A DNA stretch of 64,000 bases from assembly GCA_030844895.1 (NCBI GenBank), contig CM061233.1:57251468-57315467 (forward strand). Direction: 5' to 3'. Made by a program: the position numbers and the translations under genes. The DNA is from Ambrosia x helenae (Eukaryota; Streptophyta; Magnoliopsida; Asterales; Asteraceae). This document shows, in pieces, positions 21,656 to 32,911 of the stretch. Position 1 is the first letter of the stretch, and the number at the start of each line of letters is the position of its first letter. A model generated the notes under the pieces. It ran no database searches and was not told the DNA's origin. It worked only from the letters and a program-made list of their open reading frames with translations.

Positions 21656-22494
21656 AATAGCTAGAAGCATGGACAATCCACGAGGGAGTGCACAACACCA
21701 AAAGCCAAATCTATACTATCACAGCCAAGATGGGAGAAGAGCTTCATGATGGGGAGCTCTATGATTGGAGTCATGACAGAGCACCAAAAACCAAGGTTTT
21801 GTATTTAGTACAATAGGCTTTGCGATTTAAAAGAGGATAGCGGCGCAACTTGCTGCCTACCTACCCACCATCCCAATGTAACTTGTTTCTATTAATGAGA
21901 AATGATTTATACGTAAAAAAGGAACAAATGGTATCCACACACAAGGCAAACCGGACTCAAGTCAGTGCTAGCTAGACAACAACAAAAAAATCTCCAAGAT
22001 CCTTGTCTAGAGTATAGCAATTAGTGGTAATTAAATAATCCCACGATAGTGCTCAGTGGTAAGGAGGTGGGAATCTATTATATATGAAGGGCTTGAGATC
22101 ATACCCCGACACTAGCTGATTTACTTTGAGACATGTGATTTTCCTCCCTCATGTTGTCCGTGGGATCGGTCAGTGCTGGTGACATACACTAGTTGGTGGT
22201 AAAATAGTTTTATTTTAATTTAACAAAAATGTTATTTATATTAGTTATGTTTATACAGTACATTTTGTTATCATAACACAGGTAGCTATCTCTTTTGTGC
22301 TAAAAATATCATAGCAACTAGTTATGTTCCTTACAGGAAAGTAATTTCAACTTTTGCAGAGCTTAAGAGGAAAATTACTAACTAGCCAGGTGAAACTGAA
22401 TCTATAAAGCAGCTAATATATATAGCATACCTGTATTTTCTATAAACATGACAAGTAGCAAGTAAACCATCTATCTATCTCTTAGACAATTAGT
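21656..22494. other. Intergenic, possible old repeats and 3' flank of the CNNM gene
   Basis: No gene. At about 22046-22110 an A-box-like GCTCAGTGGTAAGG and a weak B-box-like GAGATCATACCCC suggest an eroded tRNA-derived SINE, but the tail and duplications were not found. Confidence 0.3.
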
Positions 22495-22608
22495 TACAGT
22501 GCTTCATTCATATCAACTTTAAGAAACTTGATCATGCATATATTGTAATGTAGAACATCTGATTTCTTTCTTAACATTGGCCTAAATTGAACTTGCCTTC
22601 CTAACGTA

Positions 22609-24485
22609 CTACTGCTCAAACTGGTGATCCGTTTCATCAAAAATCTCCTCCTGCACAGCACGGGAATCATTGTCAATAAACTCGATGGGGCCAGGCCAAC
22701 ATTACGATTTAGAGTGTGTGTGTGTTTGTTTACCTGCAATAGCTCTTCAGTCACATCTTCCATTGTAATAATACCAACTGCTGCTTCTTCTTCAGGAACT
22801 TTGGGGAGTGGTTTTCCTTGTATCTCTAAAATGTCAGAGTACATGTCTTTATTCCATTTCCTACTCCTGAAGCTACCACTACTTCCATTGTTTTGGGGAC
22901 TCCTCCATTTATTAAATGACCTTTTTGACTTCAAACTATTCGATTTCTCTCCATCAAAAATATCTACTCTCACTTCTTTCAACGTCTCATCTACGTACAA
23001 GATCCCCGTTACTTAATATTAATTAATAAATCATGTCTGGTTTTGGCAAGAGTACTATATATGATGGGCTTACCTGCAGACATTGAACTCTTGTTATGGC
23101 ACTGCCTCACAACAACCGCCATGTGACTGTGACCTTTCTGAAACTCATTCAAGATGTCATACAATGGAAGATTTTCTGGAACCCTAAAATCAGATATCAG
23201 TATCACATATAAATGATGCAAAGAAATATATACATTCGTACTGTCTCGTCCAACATACTTGGGAATTCTGCGAATGGTGACACTTGAAACAGGTACTTCA
23301 TCTTCAGGTGGATGGTCAGCAAATTCTTTACCTAAAAACAAAGAAAGTGAAAGATAAGATTGTATTGTAATTGTATGTAGCAAGAGAGAAAGAAAGATTT
23401 AACAATTACGTACCAAGACAAGTCCGATTATGTTTGTAGGTTGGTCGTAGTAGACGGGCACTCTGCTATGGCCATTCTCCAGGATTAAATTCATCAAGCT
23501 CCTGTCAAGCTTAGCGTTGATATCGATAGAAAAGGTGTCTGATATAGGAGTCATTGCATCACTAGCTGTCTTTTCTGAAAGTTCAAGTGCTCCTGCAATA
23601 ATTGTGGTTTCGTCATGTGTAAGCTCTCCTCCTTTCCCAGCCTCGTTACCATGCAAATTCACTAGTGTCTTTAACTCTGCTCTCCGGAAGAGAGCAACGT
23701 GTTCATGGCCCAACAGATAGTCAAGGAGCTGATGAACATAACAAAGGATTATGATCGATGAACATTTAAAGTAATTGTGTGTGTATATATATATAGTATA
23801 TGATATGAGGCACCCACCTTGCTGATTGGATATGCAACAGGAAAGCAGAGGCAAACAAGAAGACGGACAAAGGGAGCGACAGAGGCACCGATAGCCAAAC
23901 CATATCTAGTACAAATAGATTGAGGAATGATCTGGGAATAATAATAAAATAGTTAAAATTAAGATATATGCAATGCAATGATGTGATTGATTATAATGAA
24001 TGAATGAGTAGTGATAGTAGTAATAGTAATTACTTCACCAAAGAGAAGAATTAAAGTGACAGAAATAAGAATGGCACCCCAAGAAGTGACTAAAGAATCG
24101 AGAACGATGGGAAGGGCCTCCATAGCAGCAGCATTACAAATAAGAAGGGTGCAAAGCAGTAAATGTTGTCTTCTCACCACAGGCAATATCTTACCTGCAG
24201 TTATAGTACGTACGTAGTAAATAATTTAATTATTTTTTAAGTGTTAATAATATATGATAGATATCCACCAAATATATATTAAAAGGTATAATTAAGGTAG
24301 GTACCTGCGTATTTGTGGTCATTGGGAGTACCGGATTTGGCAAGAACTTCAAGATCAACGAGACTGAGGGACATAAGGCCCAAGGTAAGGCCAGACATCA
24401 AACCAGCGAACAAAACCAAAAACACTATGATCAAGATGTGCACCCAGAACTGCGACGACTCGCAACACTCGTACTCCACTGCCAT
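22609..24485 (-). CDS. CNNM/DUF21 domain protein with CBS pair (eight exons; one-base gap in exon 5)
   Basis: Exons on the minus strand, all with GT/AG borders: 24485-24305, 24194-24034, 23931-23818, 23728-23414, 23331-23259, 23183-23074, 22990-22734 and 22650-22609 (TAG at 22609-22611). The product would be about 417 residues. It has an N-terminal DUF21/CNNM membrane domain (VFLVLFAGLMSGLTLGLMSL, HLLLCTLLICNAAAMEALP, AILISVTLILLFGEIIPQS, then a fourth hydrophobic stretch). Next come GGELTHDETTIIAGALELSE and a CBS pair (DAMTPISDTFSID ... GHSRVPVYYD; LPLYDILNEFQKGHSHMAVVV; GIITMEDVTEELLQEEIFDE). The family is related to Mg2+/divalent-cation exporters and regulators (CNNM/CorB); plant members are little studied. 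Exon 5 is 73 nt, but phases on both sides require 74, and the conserved frame jumps at about 23304-23313. As written the protein would be truncated after exon 4 plus a few codons. Confidence 0.93.
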
Positions 24486-25600
24486 ATTTAATTACCAACC
24501 TAAACCTAAACCTAAACCTACCTTATATTAATGCTTTCAAACAATTAACACAATTTGTTTCTTTCTTTCTTTGATAATGATAAACCGACATGGAAAGAAA
24601 GCGAAAAGATTATTAGTGTGTATATCGTATCGTAATAATAAAGAAAGAAAGAAAGAGAGAGCGATGGCAGTCGCACATGCATCACGTTACGTGTCACTTC
24701 CCTCCACACCTTTCACGATTTTTCTTCATCTATTTTTGGAAACTTTTATATAATAATCAATACTTCAAACAAATCAACTTCAAACTATCCCCATAAAAGA
24801 AGTAGAACATTTTTTCAATTTTTTTAAAATGATTAACACTCGATAATTCATAAAACCTACTTTTAATTCTACTTGTGCACTCTCTTTATTTTTATACGTA
24901 GTAGTTAAGACTGTGTAATGTTAAAAGTAGGTTTTCCATAAAACCGAAAAAAACGACTCATTCCTTTTATGATACACATATTTGTTACATTATATTAGAT
25001 TTATTTATTCCAGAAACTACCCGAGGATAAACTAATTTTTCTATAAAAACTGAATGTCGTAATTATTACAAGAGGTGTCATTTTATAGAGAGTGGCTAAA
25101 TTGGGTAAGTTTTCAAAGTTATCAAAATTACAAATTGACTAGAAATTAATAAATTTACACTATAAATCACTTATCCTAATAAATGATTTATGTGTTTTAC
25201 ACCAAAAAATGATATGCTAATAAATGATTTATGTGTTTTATACCAAAAAATGAAATGACTAAAGATCGCTCAAATTGGAAAAAAAAAATGTATGTGATGA
25301 AATTGTTTGATGTTTGAGTCATTCATGTCATGCTTCCCTTTCATCAAATGGTTTTAATAACAGTTTGTCAACCCTAGATTACTCTCCTCTCTTTAGTCAT
25401 AATCCGTTTAATCACATCCTTTCATAAAACAACAATCTCCCCTCTCTCATCTTTCATCTTCTTCACACACACTATTCTTGAAAACATTAGAGAACATATG
25501 TGTTGGAGATGTTTTTATGAATTTACTGCTCTTGGCTATTTAAATTATATATTTACTTTTTGCTTTCAAATTTGAATATTAATAAATCCCAAAGATGTTT
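24486..25600 (-). other. Upstream/promoter region of the CNNM gene
   Basis: GAAA/GAGA-rich stretches occur at about 24555-24662 (plus-strand reading), with telomere-like CCTAAA copies at 24500-24520. The latter resemble telobox-type promoter motifs and lie 15-35 bp from the ATG. No distinct TATA box could be fixed. Two related segments containing AATGATTTATGTGTTTTA recur at 25182 and 25220. Confidence 0.35.
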
Positions 25601-27728
25601 CATATGGTATAATTAGATCAGATCAAGACCAGGCCTACTCAAATATCAAATTTTACCGGGCCTACTCGAATATCAAATTTTATTTTATATATGTAGGGTT
25701 ATGAACGAACAGAATGTTCAATAAACATTTGGTGAAACGCTCTTTAGGAAGTTCGTTTATGTTCTCATTTAATAAATAAACGAACAAGAACAATGAATTT
25801 CGATTAATTAGATGAATGAACATAACCAAAGTCCTTGATCGTTGAATTCTATTTGTGAACATATGTTTGATTGTTTCTTTATGGATTTCATTATAGATTT
25901 TCTTTAATATTTCATTTTTCATATTCTTATATGTTTTAATGTTTAGTTTATTACTCATTAAACTAGAAAATCCTAGTGTTGTTACATTCCCTTTTCAATC
26001 CTCATTCAGTTTTTCATCGGTCCCTTTTAATGTGTTAGGTATTTAGGATAATTAAGTCTAGCTACTTTAATGTGATTTTTCTTTTGGATGGTTGTGTCTA
26101 ATGTGTTTGGGATTAATAGTGGTGTTTTTAGATAGTTAACGAACAAACATAAACAAATCCATTTACTTAATGAATGAACTTAAACATGAAATTTTGTTCG
26201 CTTAGTGTTCATAAGCAAATCCACCATTCACAAGATGTTATTTGTATAGTATATAGAGTAACGAGTTGAGACATAAATTTTCTTATCGTATGCATCTTGA
26301 GATTTTGAAAATGTGATTCATTTATCCTAACAAATCTTCACCATTCATTCTCACATGAATTCCACGTCCAAAGAGATTACCGAACTTTATATTACAACTT
26401 ATTATCTCAAAGTAACCATTTTGGAACCTTGAGGGTAAACAAGAATAAAAAAAGCGCATCGCTTTAATAGCCTTTATGCTTGTTAAAGAAAAGGCAATTC
26501 CATGACATTAGATTCTTCTTAGAGCTTCCTTATTTTAAAGAAAAAAGTTTATATAACATCAATCAGGGCGGTTCAATTATGAGTGAAAATAAAGCAAGTG
26601 CTTTAGGCCCAATTTTGTTGAGACCTCAAATTCTAACAAACTAAACTATATATAGGTAATTTTGGCTTTTGAATTGTTGGCACAGAGGTTTATGTTTGAC
26701 AATGAGTTTTTAAGAGCTTTTATGAGGTTCAAGCTTTTAATATAAAAAAACTCATACTCAATAAAAAGCCTTGTTTGGTTGAATGACTGGAAGCTTTTAG
26801 GTTAGAGAAAAAACTCTATAGTGAAAAGCTACTAGTACCAGCGTTTAAGAAAAAACTCTACTAGCTACAAGCTTTTAATTAGTAAATGACACAAATACCC
26901 AACAAGCTTTTATTGTAATACTCTACAAGCTTTTATTGTAATATGCAAGTTGTTGAAAGTTACGTAATACAATTCTTATGACTTTTGGTTGCATGCAAAA
27001 TTTCATCAAAAAGGGTTTTAATGTAAGGCAATAATGGATATATTGATCAACAAATGTTTGATTTGTCGTGATTTAGAAACAAATAATGAAATGAAGCGAA
27101 TAACATTTTTATTCTAACGGAATGCTTCAAACATAACATAAAGAAAAATATCATGATATCCAACTTTGGTTTGCGAAAAGAAATGTTTGGTGATAACCTA
27201 GCTGCATGAAGCCCAGGAGCAGGGTAAAATTTGTATACTTTAAGAATACGGTTTTGTTCAATTAGCATCCATGAGTAGTTGTGGCAGGTGAAGAGCGCAT
27301 TACAAACATGATTAGTTTTAAAATAATAATTAATAGAGTTCAAGAATAAATTATTATTACAAAACAATGATAATATGTGCAAAAATACACTGATAACATT
27401 GTTTTTTACATCAACTATCCACTTATCAGCCATGATTGATGTGAATCTGGTTAAATTTAGGCAAGATAAGAGCCGAAACCCAATGGTCTGCGAAAATGAT
27501 ACCAATTGGCTATTTGTGGGGGCCAACACCTGTGACCACCTTCAAATCAACATGTAATTTAACATGTAATTCAAATTAGAAATGTGAACACAACACATGG
27601 ACCAAATGCCATTCGAAAATAATTGAGATTAATTGTAAATTGAAACGTAAGCTAATTAAAGAAAAATAAAATAAAATAATTTTAATTATAATTAAATAAT
27701 TTCAGAAATAAGTGATGTTAATTGGTAG
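25601..27728. other. Intergenic, AT-rich, MITE-like sequence
   Basis: No credible gene. A doublet of CCTACTCRAATATCAAATTTTA lies at about 25635-25682. A region rich in AAAAGCTT/AAGCTTTT words (about 26690-26935, containing CCTTGTTTGGTTGAATG) looks like a foldback MITE of the type with a TGTTTGG end. The 160-codon frame at 27047-27529 (minus) has no recognisable domain. Confidence 0.35.
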
Positions 27729-27729
27729 A

Positions 27730-28008
27730 TTTTTTTTTGAAAGGTTACTTCATTAAAAACACGCCAAAACGATTATCACCACGTTGGAGATAACCGAGGC
27801 AACAAAAACATCAAATCAAAATCGAAAGAATTCCAACCTACCCAATCCAAACATTCTTCCTTACCCCTACTCCTATACCACAAATAACTCAAAGATTTTA
27901 CATCACAAATAACTTGATGAACACTACTATTCACGTTGGAGAATACCTTCTCGTTCCTCGCCTTCCAAAGCCTCCAACACATCAGAACAAAAATCCCATA
28001 TAAAACCT
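27730..28008 (-). pseudogene. LINE 3' fragment (ORF2 tail and poly-A)
   Basis: The minus-strand frame MCWRLWKARNEKVFSN ... SLSYLWYRSRGKEECLDW is the extreme C-terminus of plant L1-type ORF2, which commonly has a WRLWKARNxxVF motif. It is followed by a short 3'-UTR and a poly(A), seen as the T run at 27730. It is a dead-on-arrival fragment of about 280 bp, from a different subfamily than the LINE at 18.7-21.7 kb. Confidence 0.72.
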
Positions 28009-28256
28009 TTAGAGTTTAGATGACTGCCCGCAAAATTATATATTTTTCCTTGAAAAAGTGGATTGTATGCCAAGAGGAGTTGAACTAATATTGTTATCAA
28101 ACATTGAACATAGTCTATTAAAAATATTATAGAACAATCTCCTCTTGAACTAATCGCTAACATAGTTTTTAATTAATAATCAAACTGCAAAACTCAAATC
28201 AGTTTGAATTTAGAATCACAACTACTAATCAACAAAGTAGAACAGTTTTAGAATAC

Positions 28257-28355
28257 CTGCAACCGGAATCTCAACCGCAAACTCAGTGTAACAAAATACG
28301 GACATGAGAGCCGAAGCACCTGATACAACATACGACAACACGACGGCTGGACCCG
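28257..28355 (-). pseudogene. Single exon of a cationic amino acid transporter (APC family)
   Basis: With an AG acceptor just above 28355 and a GT donor just below 28257, the 99-nt exon encodes GPAVVLSYVVSGASALMS, then VFCYTEFAVEIPVA. This is two of the most conserved adjacent membrane segments of plant CAT1/5/8-type transporters. No neighbouring CAT exons are visible: the next sequence downstream is LINE, and upstream are unrelated exon-like pieces. It is best read as a captured or relic exon, and its intact splice signals could still place it in a chimeric transcript. Confidence 0.78.
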
Positions 28356-28500
28356 CTACAAACAATGTTTAACGATTCACTTGTCACAAAATGAGAAACT
28401 GCAAAACTCCAATAAAAACGTGTCATTAGATTTTATCAAAACTAATAGCATCTAATTATGAAGGGCTTATAAAAGATAATACAGTTAAATTTTCTTACTT

Positions 28501-28632
28501 TGAAGATTTAGAATGGGGAAGAACGGAATCACTTGCAGATGGATTGAGTTGCTCCTATATGAATACTTAACCATTTTCATTCGTCTGAGCTGTCTGAGGG
28601 AATGTAGCAGCCGGACTCTTATACGATGTTCC
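28501..28632 (-). other. Exon-like open segment, unrecognised
   Basis: On the minus strand an AG (TTTGTAG) precedes 28632 and a GT (GTAAGA) follows 28501. One frame is open throughout (starts EHRIRVRLLHSL), but I do not recognise it. It lies between the CAT exon and the FLN2 pieces in the same orientation. Confidence 0.3.
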
Positions 28633-29081
28633 TACAAAATATAATGTAAGGATTTAGAAAATACTAAAAATAAACATAAAACAGAAACACGCGTTGTCAA
28701 AGATTATTGGTTTTGTAACACTCTTTTCTACCTTTTTTATGTAAATTGAAACAAAAGGTTCACGCAACTGTAGAAATAATAATGTATTAAAAAAAACCGA
28801 AAAAATTCAATCACAAATAATAGTAATATTAATAGTAATAGTAATAATAATGGAAGTAGATTCTTTTGGCATGCCAATGTTGATTTTATAAATAAAAAGC
28901 CATAATTGATTCCAGACATAGAGAGACAGCGCCATAAAAAATAACATGTAGTGTGTTTGTTTCATGGTTTTGGAATTTAAACTGGTTCATGCTACATCAG
29001 AATCCTTTATATACTAATATGTTTCAACTATACTCCGGTAAAAGATGGAAAACTACAATTCATAAATTTCAAAATTCTCAC

Positions 29082-29685
29082 CTCTTTGAGCACATCGATG
29101 TTGATTTCTGTTTTCCTAAGTGCATCCTTAGCACACGGGCCGACACATGTCATTCTTAAAGTTAAAGCTCCCGTTTTGCTCACTTTCATCCGTGACACTG
29201 CAGTTGTCCATTTCGGATCGATCCGAACTGACCGCGTTTGCACTCGACTCTCATTTAAATAATACAACAACGCTTGTCCACAATCATCATCCCCAATTTT
29301 ACCCATAACCGCAACATTACTTCCAAATCTATTGGCTGCACAACCTCCTGGTGCCCTAAAAAACTTCTCGGGCGTTCGTGTGATTCGTGGTATATAAGTC
29401 TATTAGCCCACCTTCCTGATGGCACAAACACGTGCTGAATTGGTCCAAAACAACAAATCAAAGGAGGCCATGCATATGTAAAGCTAATATCTTCTCCACC
29501 ACTTGCACCAAATTCTAAATCTTTTTCATTATCAGTCTCATCTTCAGTTTCATTAAGCTCGGTTTTACTACCTTCACTTAATGTATCTTCAGCCTTTTTC
29601 TTGGTACGCCTCTGCCTTGTCACCTTTTTCTCTGGTTCTTCACTTAGTTACTTGATGTCGAGGCAACTGCACTTTCTAGAAAAAA
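29082..29685 (-). pseudogene. FLN2: FLN2-like (fructokinase-like 2) fragment, N-terminal pfkB region
   Basis: The minus-strand translation gives an acidic/basic linker (TRQRRTKKKAEDTLSEGSK), then WPPLICCFGPIQHVFVPSGR and, in another frame, RAPGGCAANRF ... VMGKIGDDDCGQALLYYL, VQTRSVRIDPKW and EINIDVLKE, ending at a GT donor below 29082. This is the start of the pfkB fold of chloroplast FLN2, a catalytically altered sugar-kinase homologue associated with the plastid-encoded RNA polymerase. The frame shifts at about 29355-29370, and several residues expected between RAPGG and VMGK are absent. The rest of the kinase domain does not follow, so this is a broken fragment. Confidence 0.82.
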
Positions 29686-30141
29686 CACATTGGTAAAAAC
29701 AAAAACATTTTGCAATTTATATAGGGGTTCATCACATAAGATAGCAACATACATTCACATGTTAATGAATAACATTGTCAAAATAATAACTTACTTCACA
29801 TTTTAATGAATAAAAGCATGCTTTGAAAATTATTAAGACAAACATACTTAACTTTTTATTAATCACATCAACCAAAAGTTCATTCTTTTACCAATCATAT
29901 AAAAGTAATTATTCTTTTACCAATAATAACAACAAATCTCACCTCATTAATGCTATGAATCTATGATTCGTATAAAGAATGAAAGTATGTTAATATTTTT
30001 CATAATTTCCAATGCACGTTTTTATTATTGGTAAAAATGTGATAGTATGTTGCCAATTTGCATATATTAGGAAACATATGTTCAATATCAAGTTTTAAGG
30101 GTTAATGCTTGAGTCTTGTCGTTTTATATAATGTGAACTAA

Positions 30142-30356
30142 CACCGGCGTCTCCTTCGTGACATATGATTCTGTTTTTTTTCTTCCGTCTAGACGGTGCT
30201 CGTTTGCGCGTTGTTTTCTTTTCCGAGTCATCTTCTTCCCCATCAGATGTCTTTTCTGCCTGTTTTTTTTATAGGAACGGCTGTGACGACAAATCTACTA
30301 TGCGGTCTAACTTTGGAAAATTGTACAAAGTTTATACAAGACAGTGAAGGCAAATT
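30142..30356 (-). pseudogene. FLN2: FLN2-like N-terminal region (transit peptide and linker)
   Basis: One frame reads VRPHSRFVVTAVPIKK, suited to a plastid transit peptide. After an eight-A run, the next frame reads AEKTSDGEEDDSEKKTTRK, APSRRKKKTESYVTKETP. This Glu/Lys-rich style continues into the piece at 29685, with a GT-like donor near 30142. The frame offset sits exactly on the A homopolymer. Assignment to FLN2 rests on position, orientation and style and is weaker than for the pfkB part. Confidence 0.5.
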
Positions 30357-30360
30357 GGAC

Positions 30361-31505
30361 TGCCACCTATATATAAAAGAACATGAATTGTAATAATCCA
30401 TAAAGATTGTTGCACATTTTCAAAGATTAGATTTTAGGTCAGGTCCAAACTCTGTAAAGTATCCAAATTCACAAATGTAGTCGGGAATGCACTGGTTAGG
30501 TGGTTGTATTGAGGAGAAAGAAAAGTGAGCTTCTTAAAAAAATCAAACTGTGCAGGCACGCTTCCACTCGATCGGCTGTAGCAGAGTTACATAACTATAG
30601 AAATTTACCAACTACATAATAAATTCTGAAATAGGCAAGCAAGGTACATACTTCAATGTTAATCGTATAATGGATCGAAACTAACAGATACATTACAAAG
30701 ACTATTTTACTTCTTTCGTTGTCAAAGAAGACACATACTTTAACTTTTAAGGTCCATTAATATTCCATCTAAAACGTATATGGACTTTATATCATTTGCT
30801 GTAAATTAATTATCTTTTAATTATCTTTGAATGTTTTTGTCATTAAATCTATTTGTGTAGGACTACAACTGTACAATTGATTTTGTGAGCTCTCCATTTC
30901 TTGTTAGAGAATCGTTTACAGTATTTACGGCTTAGGGGTTGTTTGGACATCCATATTAAGAATGATTATGTGAAAAAAAAAAAACAGAATCAAATAAACT
31001 ATAACAAAACAGGGTGTGTGAGATAATTGTAAATATTTTACCTTGATTCGTTCCTGGCCACCTCCAAATCCAACCTCCAGACCCAATTTCACAAGCATTT
31101 GAAAACCCATATTTGTTTGAAAACTCGTTTTCGTTTGTCGATAGAGTGTATATATTATATTCAATAATCACCATACATGATTCTGTAATGAAACGAAGAT
31201 ATTAATCACAAACAGTGGAAAATAAAAACCGATTGTACAACAAAGACACAAAGTGCAAAACCTAAATCGTAATAGAATGAAAACCATAGAATCAAGGGTT
31301 AAGAATAGAGAATCATACCTTGGAGACGAACATTAGGACCAGATCAGCAAAGAGGATGGACGAGAGGCAGAGAGCGATTGAGGTAGAAGAAACCCTAAAG
31401 TTGTTAACATAAAAAATGTATACGGATTGTAGAACCATTATTACAAACCCTAACTTTTGAAGAACCGTCAAATATCAATATCTACATCACATATATATTA
31501 TTGAA
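30361..31505. other. Intergenic or 5' part of the chimeric minus-strand locus
   Basis: On the minus strand, a C/T-rich leader with an ATG (ATGTTCGTCTCCAAG) ends at a GT donor near 31320. A second exon-like stretch ends at a GTAAAATA donor near 31041. Either could be a 5' exon of the FLN2-like locus, but no protein homology supports them. At 30940 GGGGTTGTTTGG resembles a MITE end. Confidence 0.3.
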
Positions 31506-31596
31506 CGAAAGATATTGCAGAGAAGATCAAGTAGTACCTTCGAAAGATAATGCAGAGAAGATCAAATACCTTGGAAAGATATTGGAGAGAAGATAG
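31506..31596. repeat. Three tandem copies of a roughly 33-bp unit
   Basis: Units beginning CGAAAGATATTGCAGAGAAG lie at 31506-31540, 31541-31572 and 31573-31596, degenerate and of unequal length. Confidence 0.85.
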
Positions 31597-32056
31597 GTTT
31601 TTTGAGAGACAAAGAGAGAGATGCGTAGAGAGGAAAAAGAATGAGATGCATTATATATGTCGGGTCAATAGAAGGTTAAACGGGTCAATCTTGGAGCCCG
31701 TCTGTTTTATTAGACATTGTAGGCTTGACACGTGGACAATAGTAGTGAGGAGCTCTAGTATGGGGACAAGTGTCCCCCTACCTACTCCTTTATTAGAAGA
31801 AGGAGATAATAAACCAAAGCCATTTTAATGACATGGCACTCAAAGAGCCATTCTCTTCCTTAGTGTGTCATGTGTCATCCCATATGGCATTGAGATATTT
31901 TAGGAAAAAAAATAATTTAAAAACAAAATTGAATTTTCACCCTCATGTTTCCTCCCATAATTTTTAAACGTTAATATCTTTAATATACGAGATTTTTTAA
32001 AGAAAAAAGTTACACCAAATTAACGAGCGTTTTATTATCTTTCCAACGAGTACCAT

Positions 32057-32755
32057 TGTTAGGACAAAAAGGATTGGTGAAACCACTTTTGCAAACCTTA
32101 GTCTAATTCACTTCTGTCAAAATACTCTAAGTATAGAACTGCTGAAGAAGAAGGATCAAACTGCTGAAGAAGAGATTCAGAAGTGCTGAAGAAGAAAAGT
32201 CATCAGAAGTTCTGAAGTTCAAACCAGACACTTCTACTGAAGAACTACTGAAGACAAACTACTCATCAGTAGTTTGTCATTCATCAGTACTTACAGAAGA
32301 TCTTTTCCACCGCCTTTTTATATCAGAAGTTTATTACTTTAGTATTTCTTTTTGCTTTATGTACAAGTTCCAAGACTGCAACTTGTTGCAACTTGTTTCT
32401 GAACTTGCTTTTTGGCAAGGTTCATGTATTTGTAAAGTCTATAAATAGAAGGGTTCATCCCTCTATTTTAGACATTGATTTTAATACAAGAAATCCTTCA
32501 ACACTTATTATTGTTATTTCCATTTCGTGTTTATTGAGAATCTGTCAAAGTGTTTCATTCTCATTCAATACTTAGATTCTCAATAAACACTTATCATTTA
32601 TTAGTTCTTGAATCCAGGGGGAGTAATAACTCCTGTTGATTAGTGTAGCTTTAAACTTATAAACATTCCGCTGTGCTATCACTCATCAAGAACTTGCTAA
32701 ACACTTAAGTGTCAACTAGCAAGTTCAACTAAAAGAGCAATATACTGATCCAACA
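32057..32755 (+). repeat. 5' LTR of the Sirevirus
   Basis: 699 bp. Contains many CTGCTGA/TCAGWAGT words, a TATA box TATAAATA at 32440-32447 and an AGGGGGAG octamer at 32616-32623. Confidence 0.97.
32440..32447 (+). promoter_or_regulatory. LTR TATA box of the Sirevirus
   Basis: TATAAATA in the context GTCTATAAATAGAAGG, a textbook plant TATA box, repeated at 43218-43225 in the 3' LTR. Confidence 0.75.
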
Positions 32756-32757
32756 AT

Positions 32758-32769
32758 TGGTATCAGAGC
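32758..32769 (+). promoter_or_regulatory. Primer-binding site (initiator tRNA-Met)
   Basis: TGGTATCAGAGC lies two bases after the 5' LTR and is complementary to the tRNA-Met 3' end. Confidence 0.95.
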
Positions 32770-32911
32770 ACTGGTTTATCTGATCACATATCAATCTAAC
32801 AAATTGAGAATCAGACACAGGCTCTTATTGATATTCAATAAAGGATTATAAGCTCACTTTTATCAACATCCATCACTTTAAGAGATATTTGACAAATCAA
32901 TACTCTTTAAA

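Noticed and set aside
22046..22200. SINE insertion
   Set aside because: A-box-like and weak B-box-like blocks are present, but no poly-A or T tail and no target duplication could be found.
27047..27529. 160-codon minus-strand frame
   Set aside because: No recognisable domain, Phe/Leu/Asn-rich AT-driven composition and no ATG context support. The MADKWIVDV start looked gene-like but is followed by low-complexity residues.
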